Shown piece after piece: positions 46,480-56,529 of a stretch of 64,000 nt of DNA. The position numbers were made by a program, and so were the translations under genes. Origin of the DNA: Paraburkholderia sp. SG-MS1 (GTDB taxonomy: Bacteria; Pseudomonadota; Gammaproteobacteria; Burkholderiales; Burkholderiaceae); NCBI RefSeq assembly GCF_012275575.1, contig NZ_NPIH01000222.1:23506-87505 (forward strand), written 5' to 3'. The notes beneath the pieces were generated by a model, which saw only the letters and a list, made by a program, of their open reading frames with translations, ran no database searches and had not been told where the DNA came from. Each line of letters begins with the position of its first letter. Within the stretch, counting starts at the first letter, position 1.

Positions 46480-49071
46480 ATGCGACGTGTCGAGGAGTCC
46501 CGCTTGAAGAGCCATTCTGAAGGCCATATTGTTTTGCTCGCGCCGCTGACCGGTCCGGTCGTGCTACTCGCGCAGGTGCCCGACCCGGTGTTTTCGGGCG
46601 GCATGTTCGGCGACGGCATCGGCATCGATCCTTTGGAGGGACGGCTGGTCGCGCCGTGCGACGGCACCATTACCCATCTCGCGCGCACCGGTCATGCGCT
46701 CACGCTGGCCACTGCCGAAGGCGCCGAGATCTTGCTGCACATCGGTATCGACACGGTCGAGCTGAACGGCAAAGGCTTTGCGCCAATGGTCGAGCAGGGC
46801 GCGCACGTGCGTGCGGGCGAGGTGCTGATCGAGTTCGATCAGGATCAGGTCGCGTTGAATGCGCCGAGCCTCGTGTCGGTAATCGCGATCGCCAATTCGG
46901 ATGCGTTCGAGATCGTCGAGCGTGCGCAAGGTGGTGTGCTGAAGGCGGGGGAAACGCCGCTGCTGATACTGCGTGCCCGAGACGGCGCGGCAGCCGACGC
47001 GTCGCGCCAGCTCAGCGCGACGAAGGTAATGGAGGAAGCGCGCCGCCAGGTCACGCTGGTTCACGCGGGCGGTCTCCATGCGCGGCCTGCCGCGCGTGCG
47101 CGCGAAGCGGCGCGCGGTTTCGATGCGCGCGTCGAAGTGCGATACGACGGGCGTAAAGCGGCGATCGAAAGCGTGGTCGGACTGCTCGGGCTCGGCGCGG
47201 GCGAGGGCGCGAGCGTCGAATTGCTCGGTGTCGGTCCGCAAGCGCAAGCCGCAGTTGACGCGATCGCTCATGAACTGACGCGCGAAGCACACGGCGAAGT
47301 CGAAGAGAAACCGGCGCGGCAAAGTTCGCCTGCGCCGCAGGCGGTTGCGCGTGCGGCAGGCGAAGCGCTCGCGCCGAATACGCTCGCCGGTGTGTGCGCG
47401 GCGCCGGGCATTGCGGTCGGCAAGCTGGTGCGTTGGGACGATGCGGACATCGATCCGCCGGAGCAGGCAAGCGGCACGTCCGCCGCTGAAAGCCGTTTGC
47501 TCGACAAAGCGATCGCCACCGTCGACGCCGATCTCGACATGACCGTACGCGACGCGTCGCAACGCGGCGCGCACGGCGAAGCGGGCATTTTCGCGGTGCA
47601 TCGCGTACTGCTCGAAGATCCCACGCTGCTCGACGCCGCGCGCGATCTGATCAGTCTCGGCAAGAGCGCCGGCTTTGCCTGGCGCGAGGCGATCCGCGCA
47701 CAGATCGGCATCCTGAGCAAGGTGGAAGACGCCTTGCTCGCGGAACGTGCCGCCGATCTGCGTGACATCGACAAGCGCGTCGTGCGCGCGCTCGGCTATA
47801 CGAACGCCGCCGCGCGCACGTTGCCGGAAGAAGCCGTGCTCGCCGCGGAAGAGTTCACGCCCTCGGATCTGTCGTCGCTGGATCGCTCGCGCGTCACCGC
47901 GCTGGTAATGGCGCGTGGCGGTGCGACCTCGCACGCGGCGATTCTCGCGCGCCAGGCGGGCATTCCTGCGCTGGTCGCGCTCGGCGACGCGCTGCATGCG
48001 ATCCCGCCAGGCACGCAAGTGGTGGTGAACGCGAGCACCGGCCGCCTCGAATTCGCGCCGACCGAGCTCGACGTCGAACGGGCTCGCCGCGAGCGCAGCC
48101 GTCTTGCCGACGTGCGCGAAGCGAATCGCCGCACGTCGCAGCAAGCCGCGGTGACGTCCGATGGCCGCGCGATCGAAGTGGCCGCGAACATCGCCACGCT
48201 CGACGACGCGAAAGCCGCCGTCGACAACGGCGCCGATGCGGTGGGCCTGCTGCGCACCGAACTGCTGTTCATCCATCGCGCGGCGGCGCCGACCACCGAC
48301 GAACATCGTCAGAGCTACCAGGGAATCGTCGACGCATTGAGCGGCCGCACTGCGATCATTCGCACGCTGGATGTCGGCGCGGACAAGGAAGTGGACTACC
48401 TCACGCTGCCTCCCGAACCGAACCCGGCGCTCGGCCTGCGCGGCATTCGCCTCGCCCAGGTGCGCCCGGATCTGCTCGACGATCAGTTGCGCGGCTTGCT
48501 CGCGGTACAGCCGCTCGGCTCGGTGCGCATCCTGTTGCCGATGGTCACCGATGTCGGCGAGCTGATCCGCATCCGCAAGCGAATCGACGAACTGGCGCGT
48601 GAAGCGGGCCGCACGGAGCCGATCGAAGTGGGGGTGATGATCGAAGTGCCGTCGGCGGCGCTGCTGGCCGATCAACTCGCGCAACACGCGGACTTCCTGT
48701 CGATCGGGACCAACGATCTCACGCAATACACGCTCGCGATGGACCGCTGCCAGGCCGATCTCGCCGCGCAGGCCGACGGCTTGCACCCGGCCGTGTTGCG
48801 CCTGATCGCGGCCACCGTGCAGGGCGCGGACAAGCATGGCAAATGGGTCGGCGTGTGCGGTGCGCTGGCGGGCGATCCGCTCGCGATGCCGCTGCTCGTC
48901 GGCCTCGGCGTGACCGAACTGTCGGTTGACCCGGTGTCGGTGCCGGGCATCAAGGCGCGGGTGCGCAACCTCGATTATCAGCTGTGCCGTCAACGCGCTC
49001 AGGATGCTCTCGCGCTCGAATCGGCGCAGGCGGTAAGAGCAGTAAGTCGCGAAACCTGGCCTCTGGACTGA
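46480..49071 (+). CDS. nagF: fused PTS protein EIIA(Glc)-HPr-EI for N-acetylglucosamine
   Basis: This 863-aa triple-domain protein has, at residues 1-150, EIIA of the Crr family with the two active-site histidines (ARTGHALTL, LLHIGIDTVELNG). Residues ~185-270 are HPr (LVHAGGLHARPAARAREAA). Residues ~300-860 are Enzyme I (MARGGATSHAAILARQAGIPA phospho-His, VGLLRTELLFIH, GLRGIRLAQVRPDLL, VCGALAGDP with the conserved Cys). Together with NagE it makes a complete GlcNAc PTS independent of the ptsHI pair at 16 kb. Alternative start: TTG 46504, preceded by GAGGAG. Confidence 0.95.
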   Translation: MRRVEESRLKSHSEGHIVLLAPLTGPVVLLAQVPDPVFSGGMFGDGIGIDPLEGRLVAPCDGTITHLARTGHALTLATAEGAEILLHIGIDTVELNGKGFAPMVEQGAHVRAGEVLIEFDQDQVALNAPSLVSVIAIANSDAFEIVERAQGGVLKAGETPLLILRARDGAAADASRQLSATKVMEEARRQVTLVHAGGLHARPAARAREAARGFDARVEVRYDGRKAAIESVVGLLGLGAGEGASVELLGVGPQAQAAVDAIAHELTREAHGEVEEKPARQSSPAPQAVARAAGEALAPNTLAGVCAAPGIAVGKLVRWDDADIDPPEQASGTSAAESRLLDKAIATVDADLDMTVRDASQRGAHGEAGIFAVHRVLLEDPTLLDAARDLISLGKSAGFAWREAIRAQIGILSKVEDALLAERAADLRDIDKRVVRALGYTNAAARTLPEEAVLAAEEFTPSDLSSLDRSRVTALVMARGGATSHAAILARQAGIPALVALGDALHAIPPGTQVVVNASTGRLEFAPTELDVERARRERSRLADVREANRRTSQQAAVTSDGRAIEVAANIATLDDAKAAVDNGADAVGLLRTELLFIHRAAAPTTDEHRQSYQGIVDALSGRTAIIRTLDVGADKEVDYLTLPPEPNPALGLRGIRLAQVRPDLLDDQLRGLLAVQPLGSVRILLPMVTDVGELIRIRKRIDELAREAGRTEPIEVGVMIEVPSAALLADQLAQHADFLSIGTNDLTQYTLAMDRCQADLAAQADGLHPAVLRLIAATVQGADKHGKWVGVCGALAGDPLAMPLLVGLGVTELSVDPVSVPGIKARVRNLDYQLCRQRAQDALALESAQAVRAVSRETWPLD

Positions 49072-49168
49072 ACCCACACAGTCCGCAACCAGCTTCGCAC
49101 AGTTACTTCGTATAGCGACAAAAACTCAACGACGACGTTCGACCACGAGACAAGGATTGGAGATATCA

Positions 49169-50959
49169 ATGGATGGGAATCCGTTTCTGAAGATTCAGCG
49201 CCTGGGACGCGCGCTGATGCTGCCTATCGCGGTGCTGCCGGTTGCCGGCCTGCTGCTGCGCCTTGGCCAGCCCGATGTGTTCAACATCAAGATGATCGCC
49301 GACGCGGGCGGCGCGATCTTCGACAACCTGCCGCTGCTGTTCGCGATCGGCGTGGCGGTCGGTTTCGCGAAAGACAACAACGGTGTCGCGGGGCTTGCCG
49401 GTGCGATCGGCTATCTGGTGCAGATCGCGGTGATGAAGGACATCAACGACAAGCTCAATATGGGCGTGTTGTCCGGGATCGTGGCGGGTATCGTCGCGGG
49501 CTTGCTGTACAACAAGTACAAGGACATCAAGCTGCCCGACTACCTCGCGTTCTTCGGAGGGAAACGCTTCGTGCCGATTGCCACGGGGGTGGTCTGCCTC
49601 GGGCTCGGCATAGCGTTCGGCTACGTGTGGCAGCCGGTGCAGGCCGTCATCGATACGGCTGGGCATTGGCTGACCACCGCAGGCGCGCTCGGCGCATTCG
49701 TGTTCGGCGTGCTGAACCGGCTGCTGCTTGTCACGGGCTTGCATCACATCCTCAACTCGCTGACGTGGTTCGTGTTCGGCACCTTCACGCCGCCGGGCGG
49801 CGCAGCGGTGACGGGCGACCTGCATCGCTTCTTCGCGGGCGACCCGACCGCGGGCACCTTCATGACCGGCTTCTTCCCGGTGATGATGTTCGGCCTGCCG
49901 GCCGCGTGTCTCGCGATGTTCCATGAAGCGCCGAAGGAGCGCCGCGCGGTGGTCGGCGGCCTGCTGTTCTCGATGGCATTGACCTCGTTCCTGACGGGCG
50001 TGACCGAGCCGATCGAATTCAGCTTCATGTTCCTCGCGCCGGTGCTGTACGTGATCCATGCGCTGCTGACGGGGCTGTCGCTCGCGATCTGCTCGGCGCT
50101 CGGCATTCACCTCGGCTTCACGTTCTCTGCGGGTTTCATCGACTATGTGCTGAACTTCGGCCTGTCGACCAAGGGCTGGTGGGCAATTCCGATCGGCCTC
50201 GTGTATTCGGTCGCCTACTACGGGCTATTCCGCTTCTTCATCCGCAAGTTCAACATGGCGACGCCGGGCCGCGAACCCGCTGCCGCCGATGAGCAGGCCG
50301 AGTCGTTCGCGGCGGGCGGCTTCGTTTCGCCAGCAGCCGGTGCGGCCGTGCCGCGCGCGCAACGCTATATCGCGGCGCTCGGCGGCGCGGCGAATCTGTC
50401 GGTGGTGGATGCGTGCACGACGCGTCTGCGTCTGTCGGTGGTCGATGCGAACAAGGTCTCTGAAAGCGAACTGAAGACGATTGGCGCGCGCGGCGTGCTC
50501 AAGCGCGGCTCGAACAATGTGCAGGTGATCATCGGACCGGAAGCGGACATCATCGCGGACGAAATGCGTACGGTGATCGCGCAGGGTGGTGGTGAGGTGG
50601 TGGCGCCGGTGGTGGCCGCTGCTCCGGCTGCTGTCGTTGCGAGTGCTGCAAGCGCGCCGGGTGCAGGTGCTACCACGGGTGCTGCTGCCGGCCCGCTCGA
50701 CCCGGATCCGCTGCGCTGGCTCGCCGTGTTCGGCGGCGCGGGCAACGTGGTGTCGCTGGATGCAGTGGCGTCGACGCGTCTGCGTATCGTGGTGCGTGAT
50801 CCGTCGGCGGTCGATCGTCAGCGTCTTTCCTCGCTCGACACCGCATGGATCTCTGGCGACACGTTTCACATCGTCGTCGGCGAAGCGGCGCAGCGCTATG
50901 CCGCGCGGCTGGCGACGCGGATGTCGGAAAGCGGCGGCGCAACGCCGTTGCCCGCGTAA
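49169..50959 (+). CDS. nagE: N-acetylglucosamine PTS permease, EIIC-EIIB-EIIB*
   Basis: This 596-aa protein has a ten-helix EIIC (MLPIAVLPVAGLLLRLGQPD, TGLHHILNSLTWFVFG, GVTEPIEFSFMFLAPVLY, GWWAIPIGLVYSVAYYGLFRF) and then two EIIB-like domains. The first has the active-site Cys near residue 416 (VVDACTTRLRLSV). The second (from about residue 515) aligns as LDAVASTRLRIVV, with Ala at the cysteine position, so it cannot be phosphorylated the usual way. ATG 49169 follows GGAG. Transports and phosphorylates GlcNAc with NagF. Confidence 0.93.
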   Translation: MDGNPFLKIQRLGRALMLPIAVLPVAGLLLRLGQPDVFNIKMIADAGGAIFDNLPLLFAIGVAVGFAKDNNGVAGLAGAIGYLVQIAVMKDINDKLNMGVLSGIVAGIVAGLLYNKYKDIKLPDYLAFFGGKRFVPIATGVVCLGLGIAFGYVWQPVQAVIDTAGHWLTTAGALGAFVFGVLNRLLLVTGLHHILNSLTWFVFGTFTPPGGAAVTGDLHRFFAGDPTAGTFMTGFFPVMMFGLPAACLAMFHEAPKERRAVVGGLLFSMALTSFLTGVTEPIEFSFMFLAPVLYVIHALLTGLSLAICSALGIHLGFTFSAGFIDYVLNFGLSTKGWWAIPIGLVYSVAYYGLFRFFIRKFNMATPGREPAAADEQAESFAAGGFVSPAAGAAVPRAQRYIAALGGAANLSVVDACTTRLRLSVVDANKVSESELKTIGARGVLKRGSNNVQVIIGPEADIIADEMRTVIAQGGGEVVAPVVAAAPAAVVASAASAPGAGATTGAAAGPLDPDPLRWLAVFGGAGNVVSLDAVASTRLRIVVRDPSAVDRQRLSSLDTAWISGDTFHIVVGEAAQRYAARLATRMSESGGATPLPA

Positions 50960-51048
50960 AGCGTGCAGGGCTGCTAACGAAGCGGCTTGCCATGCTGTGC
51001 ATTCGCTGATGCGGCAGTAAAGCGATCATGAGGCGGCGATAAGCCAGC

Positions 51049-51085
51049 AAAAAAATGCGGCACCTTGATTCAAGGTGCCGCATTT
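51049..51085. terminator. strong hairpin terminator between nagE and cydX
   Basis: A 16-bp perfect inverted repeat (AAATGCGGCACCTTGA and complement, one central base) with seven As on its left. On the minus strand this is a stem followed by seven Ts, ending the cyd operon; on the plus strand it lies about 90 bp past nagE. Confidence 0.9.
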
Positions 51086-51118
51086 GCGTTGACCGGCTCG
51101 AGGCCGGTTCGTCCTGCA

Positions 51119-51235
51119 TCAGTGCGTTTTGATTTTCACCGCTTCCGACGACCTGCCCGATTCGAGCCACATCACATTGATGATGCCGAACGCCAACGCG
51201 ACACCGATACCGAGCAGCCAACTGAAATACCACAT
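51119..51235 (-). CDS. cydX: cytochrome bd oxidase small subunit CydX
   Basis: A 38-aa single-span protein starting MWYFSWLLGIGVALAFGIIN and ending with a charged tail. This is the CydX/YbgT pattern (MWYF-W-LG start). It lies 28 bp after cydB on the same strand. CydX stabilises the haems of the CydAB complex in E. coli. It is too short for length-filtered gene finders. Confidence 0.9.
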   Translation of the reverse strand: MWYFSWLLGIGVALAFGIINVMWLESGRSSEAVKIKTH

Positions 51236-51263
51236 CACGAACTCCTGTTAAGCGTAGTGCCGT

Positions 51264-52400
51264 TCAATACATCGTATGGTGATTCTCTTTGAGCGCCGCG
51301 GCGGTCACCTTGCCGCGCAGCACGCGATACACCCAGCTCGTGTACAGCAGGATGATCGGCAGGAAAATGATCACGGCGAACAGCATGATCTCCAGCGTCA
51401 GGCGGCTCGAAGTCGAGTCCCACATGGTCAGGCTGCTGCGGCCGTCGAGCGAGGAGGGCATGATGAACGGGAACATCGAGAAGCCCGCCGTCAGGATCAC
51501 GCCGATGATCATCAGCCCGGTCGACAGAAACGCGCTCTTCTCGAAGCGTGAGCGCGCAAGCAGCGCCGCCAGCAAGCCGCCGACCAGTGCGGCGGCGGGC
51601 GCGATCACCGTCCACGGATACAGCGCGTAATTGGAGAGCCACAGGCCGGGCGCGCTGATCACGGTCTTCATCAACGGATTGGCGACCGCGTCGAGCGGCG
51701 GGGCGTCGACGATCTGATAGCCGGGGATCATGGTGGCGACCAGCGCGCCGGCCACCACGAACAGCATCACGCCGCTCGCCGCTGCAATGCGCAGCGCCAG
51801 CGACGCGCGCGCGGCGATCACGCCATCCGACTTCAGCTTCACGAAGGCGGCGCCATGCGCGGCCAGCATCGCGACGCTCACGAGGCCGCACAGCAGCGCA
51901 AATGGATTAAGCAGACCGAAGAAACCGCCGTGATAGGTGACGCGCAGGTCGGTATCGAACGAGAACGGCGCGCCTTGCAACAGGTTGCCGAATGCGACGC
52001 CGAACACCAGCGCCGGCACGAAGCCGCCGATGAAGAGTCCCCAGTCCCACGCGGCGCGCCAGCGCGGGTCTTCACGTTTGCCGCGGTAGTCGAAGCCGAC
52101 CGGCCGGAAGAACAGCGCGAACAACACCAGTAGCATCGCGAAGTAGAAGCCGGAGAACGACGCCGCGTAAGCCAGCGGCCACGCGGCGAACATGGCGCCG
52201 CCTGCGGTGACGAACCACACCTGGTTGCCTTCCCACGTCGCGCCGACCGTGTTCACGACGATGCGCCGCTCGGCGTCGGTCTTGCCGATGAACGGCAGCA
52301 GAATCGCCGCGCCCATGTCGAAGCCGTCCGTGAGCGCGAAGCCGATCAGCAGCACGCCGATCAATACCCACCAGATCAGCTTGAGGGTTGCGTAATCCAT
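51264..52400 (-). CDS. cydB: cytochrome bd ubiquinol oxidase subunit II
   Basis: This 378-aa protein has eight or nine helices, with [47 protein letters not shown] and the C-terminal [31 protein letters not shown], all typical of CydB. It binds no haem itself but forms the pseudo-dimer with CydA. It follows cydA by about 35 bp. Confidence 0.96.
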   Translation of the reverse strand: MDYATLKLIWWVLIGVLLIGFALTDGFDMGAAILLPFIGKTDAERRIVVNTVGATWEGNQVWFVTAGGAMFAAWPLAYAASFSGFYFAMLLVLFALFFRPVGFDYRGKREDPRWRAAWDWGLFIGGFVPALVFGVAFGNLLQGAPFSFDTDLRVTYHGGFFGLLNPFALLCGLVSVAMLAAHGAAFVKLKSDGVIAARASLALRIAAASGVMLFVVAGALVATMIPGYQIVDAPPLDAVANPLMKTVISAPGLWLSNYALYPWTVIAPAAALVGGLLAALLARSRFEKSAFLSTGLMIIGVILTAGFSMFPFIMPSSLDGRSSLTMWDSTSSRLTLEIMLFAVIIFLPIILLYTSWVYRVLRGKVTAAALKENHHTMY

Positions 52401-52434
52401 GATGAACTTTCCCTTGGAACAGAGCGGTGGTGAA

Positions 52435-54039
52435 TCATGCAGCCGGGTTGGGCGACAGCGGCCGGACGAGCGGCTCTTTCACTTCGTGGTGATAGCGGCC
52501 CGTATGCAACGACGAAGGGCCGAGCCGCGCGTACTTGAACATCAGCATGATCTCGATGATGAACAGCACGGTGTAGAACAGCACGAAGCCGGCGATACTC
52601 AGATACAGATCGCGTGGCACCAGATTCGACGCGGCGAGACTGGTCGGCAGAATACCGGCGATGCTCCACGGTTGACGGCCCACTTCCGCGACGATCCAGC
52701 CGAATTCGGCTGCGAGCCAGGGCAGCGGAATTGCCCACACGGCCCAGCGCAGGAACCAGCGGCGCTTTTCCAGCAGGAGCGTACGTTGCGCGCAGAACCA
52801 GAACGCCAGGATGAAGGTCGCGAGGAACAGCAGGCCCAGGCCGACCATCAGGCGGAACGAAAAGAACAGCGGTGCGACCGGTGGAATCGTCCTTTTGGCC
52901 GCCTGGGCGATCTGATCCGGTGTGGCGTCGGTCACGTTCGCCGTGAACGGTTTGAGCAGCAAGCCGTAGCCGAGATCCTGCTTGTGGAGTTCGAAGGCGG
53001 CATGGGCTTCGTCGGTGGCGTCGCCTTGTTTCAACTTCTGGAGCGCGGCGTAGGCCAGCATGCCGTTCTTGATGCGCCCTTCGTTGCGTGCGATCAGGTC
53101 TCTCAGACCCACCACCGGCTCGCTGATCGAGCGTGTGGCGATGATGCCGAGCGCGTACGGAACCCGGATCGCGTAGTCCGTGCGCTGCTCCGCCTGATTC
53201 GGAATGCCGAAGATCGTGAACGGCGCCGGCGCCGGTGCGGTTTCCCATTCGGATTCGATCGCGGCCAGCTTCACCTGCTGAACTTCGCCGGTGCGGTAGC
53301 CGGATTCGTCGCCGAGCACGATCACGCACAACGTCGACGCGAGGCCGAAGCCCGCGGCGATCGCGAACGAGCGCAGCGCGAATTCGGTATCGCGGCGCTT
53401 CAGCAGATACCACGACGACACGCCGAGCACGAACATCGCCGCGGTCACATACCCGGCCGACACCGTGTGCACAAACTTCACCTGAGCGACCGGGTTGAAC
53501 AGGACGGAACCGATGCTGTCGAGTTCCATGCGGATGGTCTGGTAGTTGAAGACGGCGCCGACCGGATTGTTCATCCAGCCGTTGGCCACGAGAATCCACA
53601 GCGCCGACAGGTTCGAGCCAAGCGCGACGAGAAACGTGACGATCAGATGCTGTACCTTCGACAACCGTTTCCAGCCGAAGAAGAACAGGCCGACGAACGT
53701 CGATTCGAGGAAGAAGGCCATCAGGCCTTCGACGGCGAGCGGCACGCCGAATATGTCGCCGACGTAATGCGAGTAGTACGCCCAGTTGGTGCCGAACTGG
53801 AATTCGAGCGTGAGACCCGTGGCGACGCCCATTGCAAAATTAATACCGAACAGCTTGCCCCAAAACTGGGTCATGTCTTTGTAGATCTGTTTGCCGGTCA
53901 TCACATAGACGGACTCCATGATGACGAGCAACCATGCGAGGCCGAGCGTGAGCGGCACGAACAGAAAGTGATAGAGCGCCGTGATGGCGAACTGGAGGCG
54001 CGACAGTTCTACGACTTCGCTAACGGGCATGTTGATCAC
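52435..54039 (-). CDS. cydA: cytochrome bd ubiquinol oxidase subunit I
   Basis: This 534-aa protein is close to E. coli CydA. Visible: [23 protein letters not shown] with the haem b595 histidine, [16 protein letters not shown] with a haem b558 histidine, a full-length periplasmic Q-loop ([34 protein letters not shown]), and [15 protein letters not shown]. It is the E. coli-like long Q-loop class, not the CIO type. The start overlaps cydP by 20 bp. Confidence 0.97.
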   Translation of the reverse strand: MINMPVSEVVELSRLQFAITALYHFLFVPLTLGLAWLLVIMESVYVMTGKQIYKDMTQFWGKLFGINFAMGVATGLTLEFQFGTNWAYYSHYVGDIFGVPLAVEGLMAFFLESTFVGLFFFGWKRLSKVQHLIVTFLVALGSNLSALWILVANGWMNNPVGAVFNYQTIRMELDSIGSVLFNPVAQVKFVHTVSAGYVTAAMFVLGVSSWYLLKRRDTEFALRSFAIAAGFGLASTLCVIVLGDESGYRTGEVQQVKLAAIESEWETAPAPAPFTIFGIPNQAEQRTDYAIRVPYALGIIATRSISEPVVGLRDLIARNEGRIKNGMLAYAALQKLKQGDATDEAHAAFELHKQDLGYGLLLKPFTANVTDATPDQIAQAAKRTIPPVAPLFFSFRLMVGLGLLFLATFILAFWFCAQRTLLLEKRRWFLRWAVWAIPLPWLAAEFGWIVAEVGRQPWSIAGILPTSLAASNLVPRDLYLSIAGFVLFYTVLFIIEIMLMFKYARLGPSSLHTGRYHHEVKEPLVRPLSPNPAA

Positions 54040-54280
54040 CTTGAGACGAATGCGAGGCAGGCGCGGACAGCAGCGCCTGCGCGACCTGTTCGGGCGGCAG
54101 CGACATATGCTCCGCCTGCGGATGATTGAAAAAGGTGTATTTGAGCGCCATCAGCAGAACGAATTTGATGGCGAGGACGATGGCGATATCCCGCGCCAGC
54201 GTGGGACCGCGCACCCAGGCGGCGAGCCGCTTGCGCCAGCGCGGCCGGAGAGGGGTATTGCGATTGAGGGCTATGGTCAT
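54020..54280 (-). CDS. cydP: small membrane protein CydP preceding cydA
   Basis: This 86-aa protein has a basic N-terminus (RPRWRKRLAAWVRGPTLARD), one membrane helix (IAIVLAIKFVLLMALKYTFF) and a short periplasmic tail with MSLPPEQVAQALL. It fits the CydP family, a putative additional subunit before cydA in betaproteobacteria. It overlaps the cydA start by 20 bp, so the two are coupled. The name is by position and layout. Confidence 0.75.
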   Translation of the reverse strand: MTIALNRNTPLRPRWRKRLAAWVRGPTLARDIAIVLAIKFVLLMALKYTFFNHPQAEHMSLPPEQVAQALLSAPASHSSQGDQHAR

Positions 54281-54447
54281 AGTCGGTCGAAAGCGACTTC
54301 ACACCGGTGAACCCGGCTGGATCCAGGCCGCCTGAGCGGTCTGGCGAGTGCATCCCGATTTTAGGAGCGGAACCTCGCGCGCATCGATTCGGCAGTGCGG
54401 CATTGAGTCGCTAAACTCGCCGCGTTTGTCCAGTATTGCTATCTGGT

Positions 54448-54461
54448 TTGTGATACGTCAA
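54448..54461 (-). promoter_or_regulatory. candidate ANR/FNR-type box upstream of the cyd operon
   Basis: On the minus strand TTGACGTATCACAA fits TTGAT-N4-ATCAA at 7 of 10 positions and includes a -35-like TTGACG. It is 168 bp before cydP. Oxygen control of cyd genes by ANR/FNR is common; the match is partial. Confidence 0.35.
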
Positions 54462-54541
54462 GAAAGCTGCGGCGTCAGGCCGTCGTCAGGCCATTTCATC
54501 CAGCCGGTGTGGGCGTGCGCGAGTGCGTCGCCGCGCGGGCG

Positions 54542-54572
54542 AAAAAAACCCCGCCGTCTTGCGAGGGCGGGG
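54542..54572 (-). terminator. intrinsic terminator of rpoH
   Basis: On the minus strand CCCCGCC(C) and GGCGGGG form a GC-rich stem with a 10-nt loop, followed by seven Ts (A-run 54542-54548). It lies about 55 bp past the rpoH stop. Confidence 0.9.
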
Positions 54573-54626
54573 CTCGAGGCCGGGTGGCGCACGTCGGGCG
54601 AACCGGCGTGCTGACAGCTTCAGGCC

Positions 54627-55562
<936 letters not shown>

Positions 55563-55623
55563 GTGGGAAACTCCTTTGGAATCAGACAAAAGCGTATTCA
55601 GTAAACGACTCCAGCGATGGATG

Positions 55624-55650
55624 TTAGCACTCTGATTTGGGGAGTGCTAA
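55624..55650 (-). promoter_or_regulatory. CIRCE operator (HrcA binding site) in the rpoH leader
   Basis: TTAGCACTC-N9-GAGTGCTAA, an exact match to the CIRCE consensus with the standard 9-bp spacer. It lies 61 bp upstream of the rpoH start and far (about 270 bp) from the divergent pagL gene, so rpoH is the likely target. Confidence 0.93.
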
Positions 55651-55689
55651 TACTTAGAGGGAGTAGGGGCATCCGAGTTCCGCAAAGTC

Positions 55690-55713
55690 CTATTGAAATT
55701 CTCGTTTCAATAG
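55690..55713. repeat. 9-bp perfect inverted repeat in the rpoH upstream region
   Basis: CTATTGAAA-TTCTCG-TTTCAATAG, 40 bp from the CIRCE element. It could be a second operator; on the minus strand it contains a -35-like TTGAAA. No known regulator was recognised. Confidence 0.45.
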
Positions 55714-55824
55714 CCATAGGGTACACCAACTGAGCAATGTTGCGCGCTGCGTAGAAATTACCCGCTCATCGGATTACGCTCTTATAAACGACCGATATTT
55801 GCGGGATCTGAAGTGACTAATTGC

Positions 55825-55842
55825 GAAAAATAAGTATTTTTC
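55825..55842. repeat. AT palindrome upstream of the PagL-like gene
   Basis: GAAAAATA-AG-TATTTTTC, within a locally AT-rich stretch (about 55740-55920) about 80 bp before the lipid A deacylase gene. Possibly an operator or promoter UP element for that gene. Confidence 0.35.
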
Positions 55843-55923
55843 ATACGATCCACGAAATCGACTTTCTCTCTAGAATAGGCAAAACAGTTATGCATTTTTA
55901 ACCTCGGCAGCTTCGGGTGTTAG

Positions 55924-56487
55924 ATGGACAACAAAAACAATGTTTTACGTGGTCTGGCTCTAAAAAGCGTCGTGGCTGGCCTGTTACTCGTGGCACCGGC
56001 TCTAGCGTCCGCCGGTCCGTTTGGGCTGCAGGTCGCTGTCGGCGCGGGCGATCGTCACGTCAAGAAACTTGACTTCGGCGTGGCTTGGGATCCAGGGCTG
56101 TATTGGTGGCAGATGGGTGACTGGCATTTCGCGCTGATCGGCGAAGCGCACGCGGCCTGGTGGCATACCGATGAAGCGAACGTGCACGGCGACATCGCCG
56201 AGATCGGCGTGACGCCTGTGATCCGCTTCATCAGGGTATCGGGATCGGTTCGCCCCTTCGTTGAAGTAGGCGCTGGCGTCCGCCTCCTGTCGAGCCCCCG
56301 GATTGCTTCGGACTTCACGCTCGGCACCGCGTTCCAGTTCGCCGAGATCGCGGGCGTCGGCGTGCAGTTCGGGCGCCGCCAGCAGTACCTCGCGGGCTAC
56401 CGCTTCCAGCATATTTCCAACGGCGGTATCAAAGAGCCAAATCCTGGTATAAATTTCAGCCAGCTATATTTGCAATATAACTTCTGA
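55924..56487 (+). CDS. pagL: PagL-type lipid A 3-O-deacylase (acyloxyacyl hydrolase)
   Basis: This 187-aa outer-membrane beta-barrel has a signal peptide (VVAGLLLVAPALASA) and alternating strands ending in a C-terminal Phe (SQLYLQYNF). The catalytic His-Ser pair is visible in FQHISNGGIKEPNPG (HxSNxG), diagnostic for PagL. It removes the 3-O acyl chain of lipid A, altering LPS. It sits alone behind an AT-rich control region, suggesting regulated expression. Confidence 0.9.
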   Translation: MDNKNNVLRGLALKSVVAGLLLVAPALASAGPFGLQVAVGAGDRHVKKLDFGVAWDPGLYWWQMGDWHFALIGEAHAAWWHTDEANVHGDIAEIGVTPVIRFIRVSGSVRPFVEVGAGVRLLSSPRIASDFTLGTAFQFAEIAGVGVQFGRRQQYLAGYRFQHISNGGIKEPNPGINFSQLYLQYNF

Positions 56488-56529
56488 CGACCGAGGCCGC
56501 GTGTGGCTTACCGGTGTGGGGGCTGAGCA

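Larger units (their letters stand above)
54281..54626. other. intergenic between cydP and rpoH
   Basis: Both neighbours are on the minus strand. The 346-bp stretch holds the rpoH terminator (54542-54572) and the presumed cyd promoter with the ANR-like box (54448-54461). No ORF or RNA gene was recognised. Confidence 0.5.

Noticed and set aside
46564..49077. 837-codon open frame on the minus strand opposite nagF
   Set aside because: Translation is Arg/His/Gln-rich without domains and mirrors the real PTS gene; GC-rich codon use leaves long antisense frames open.
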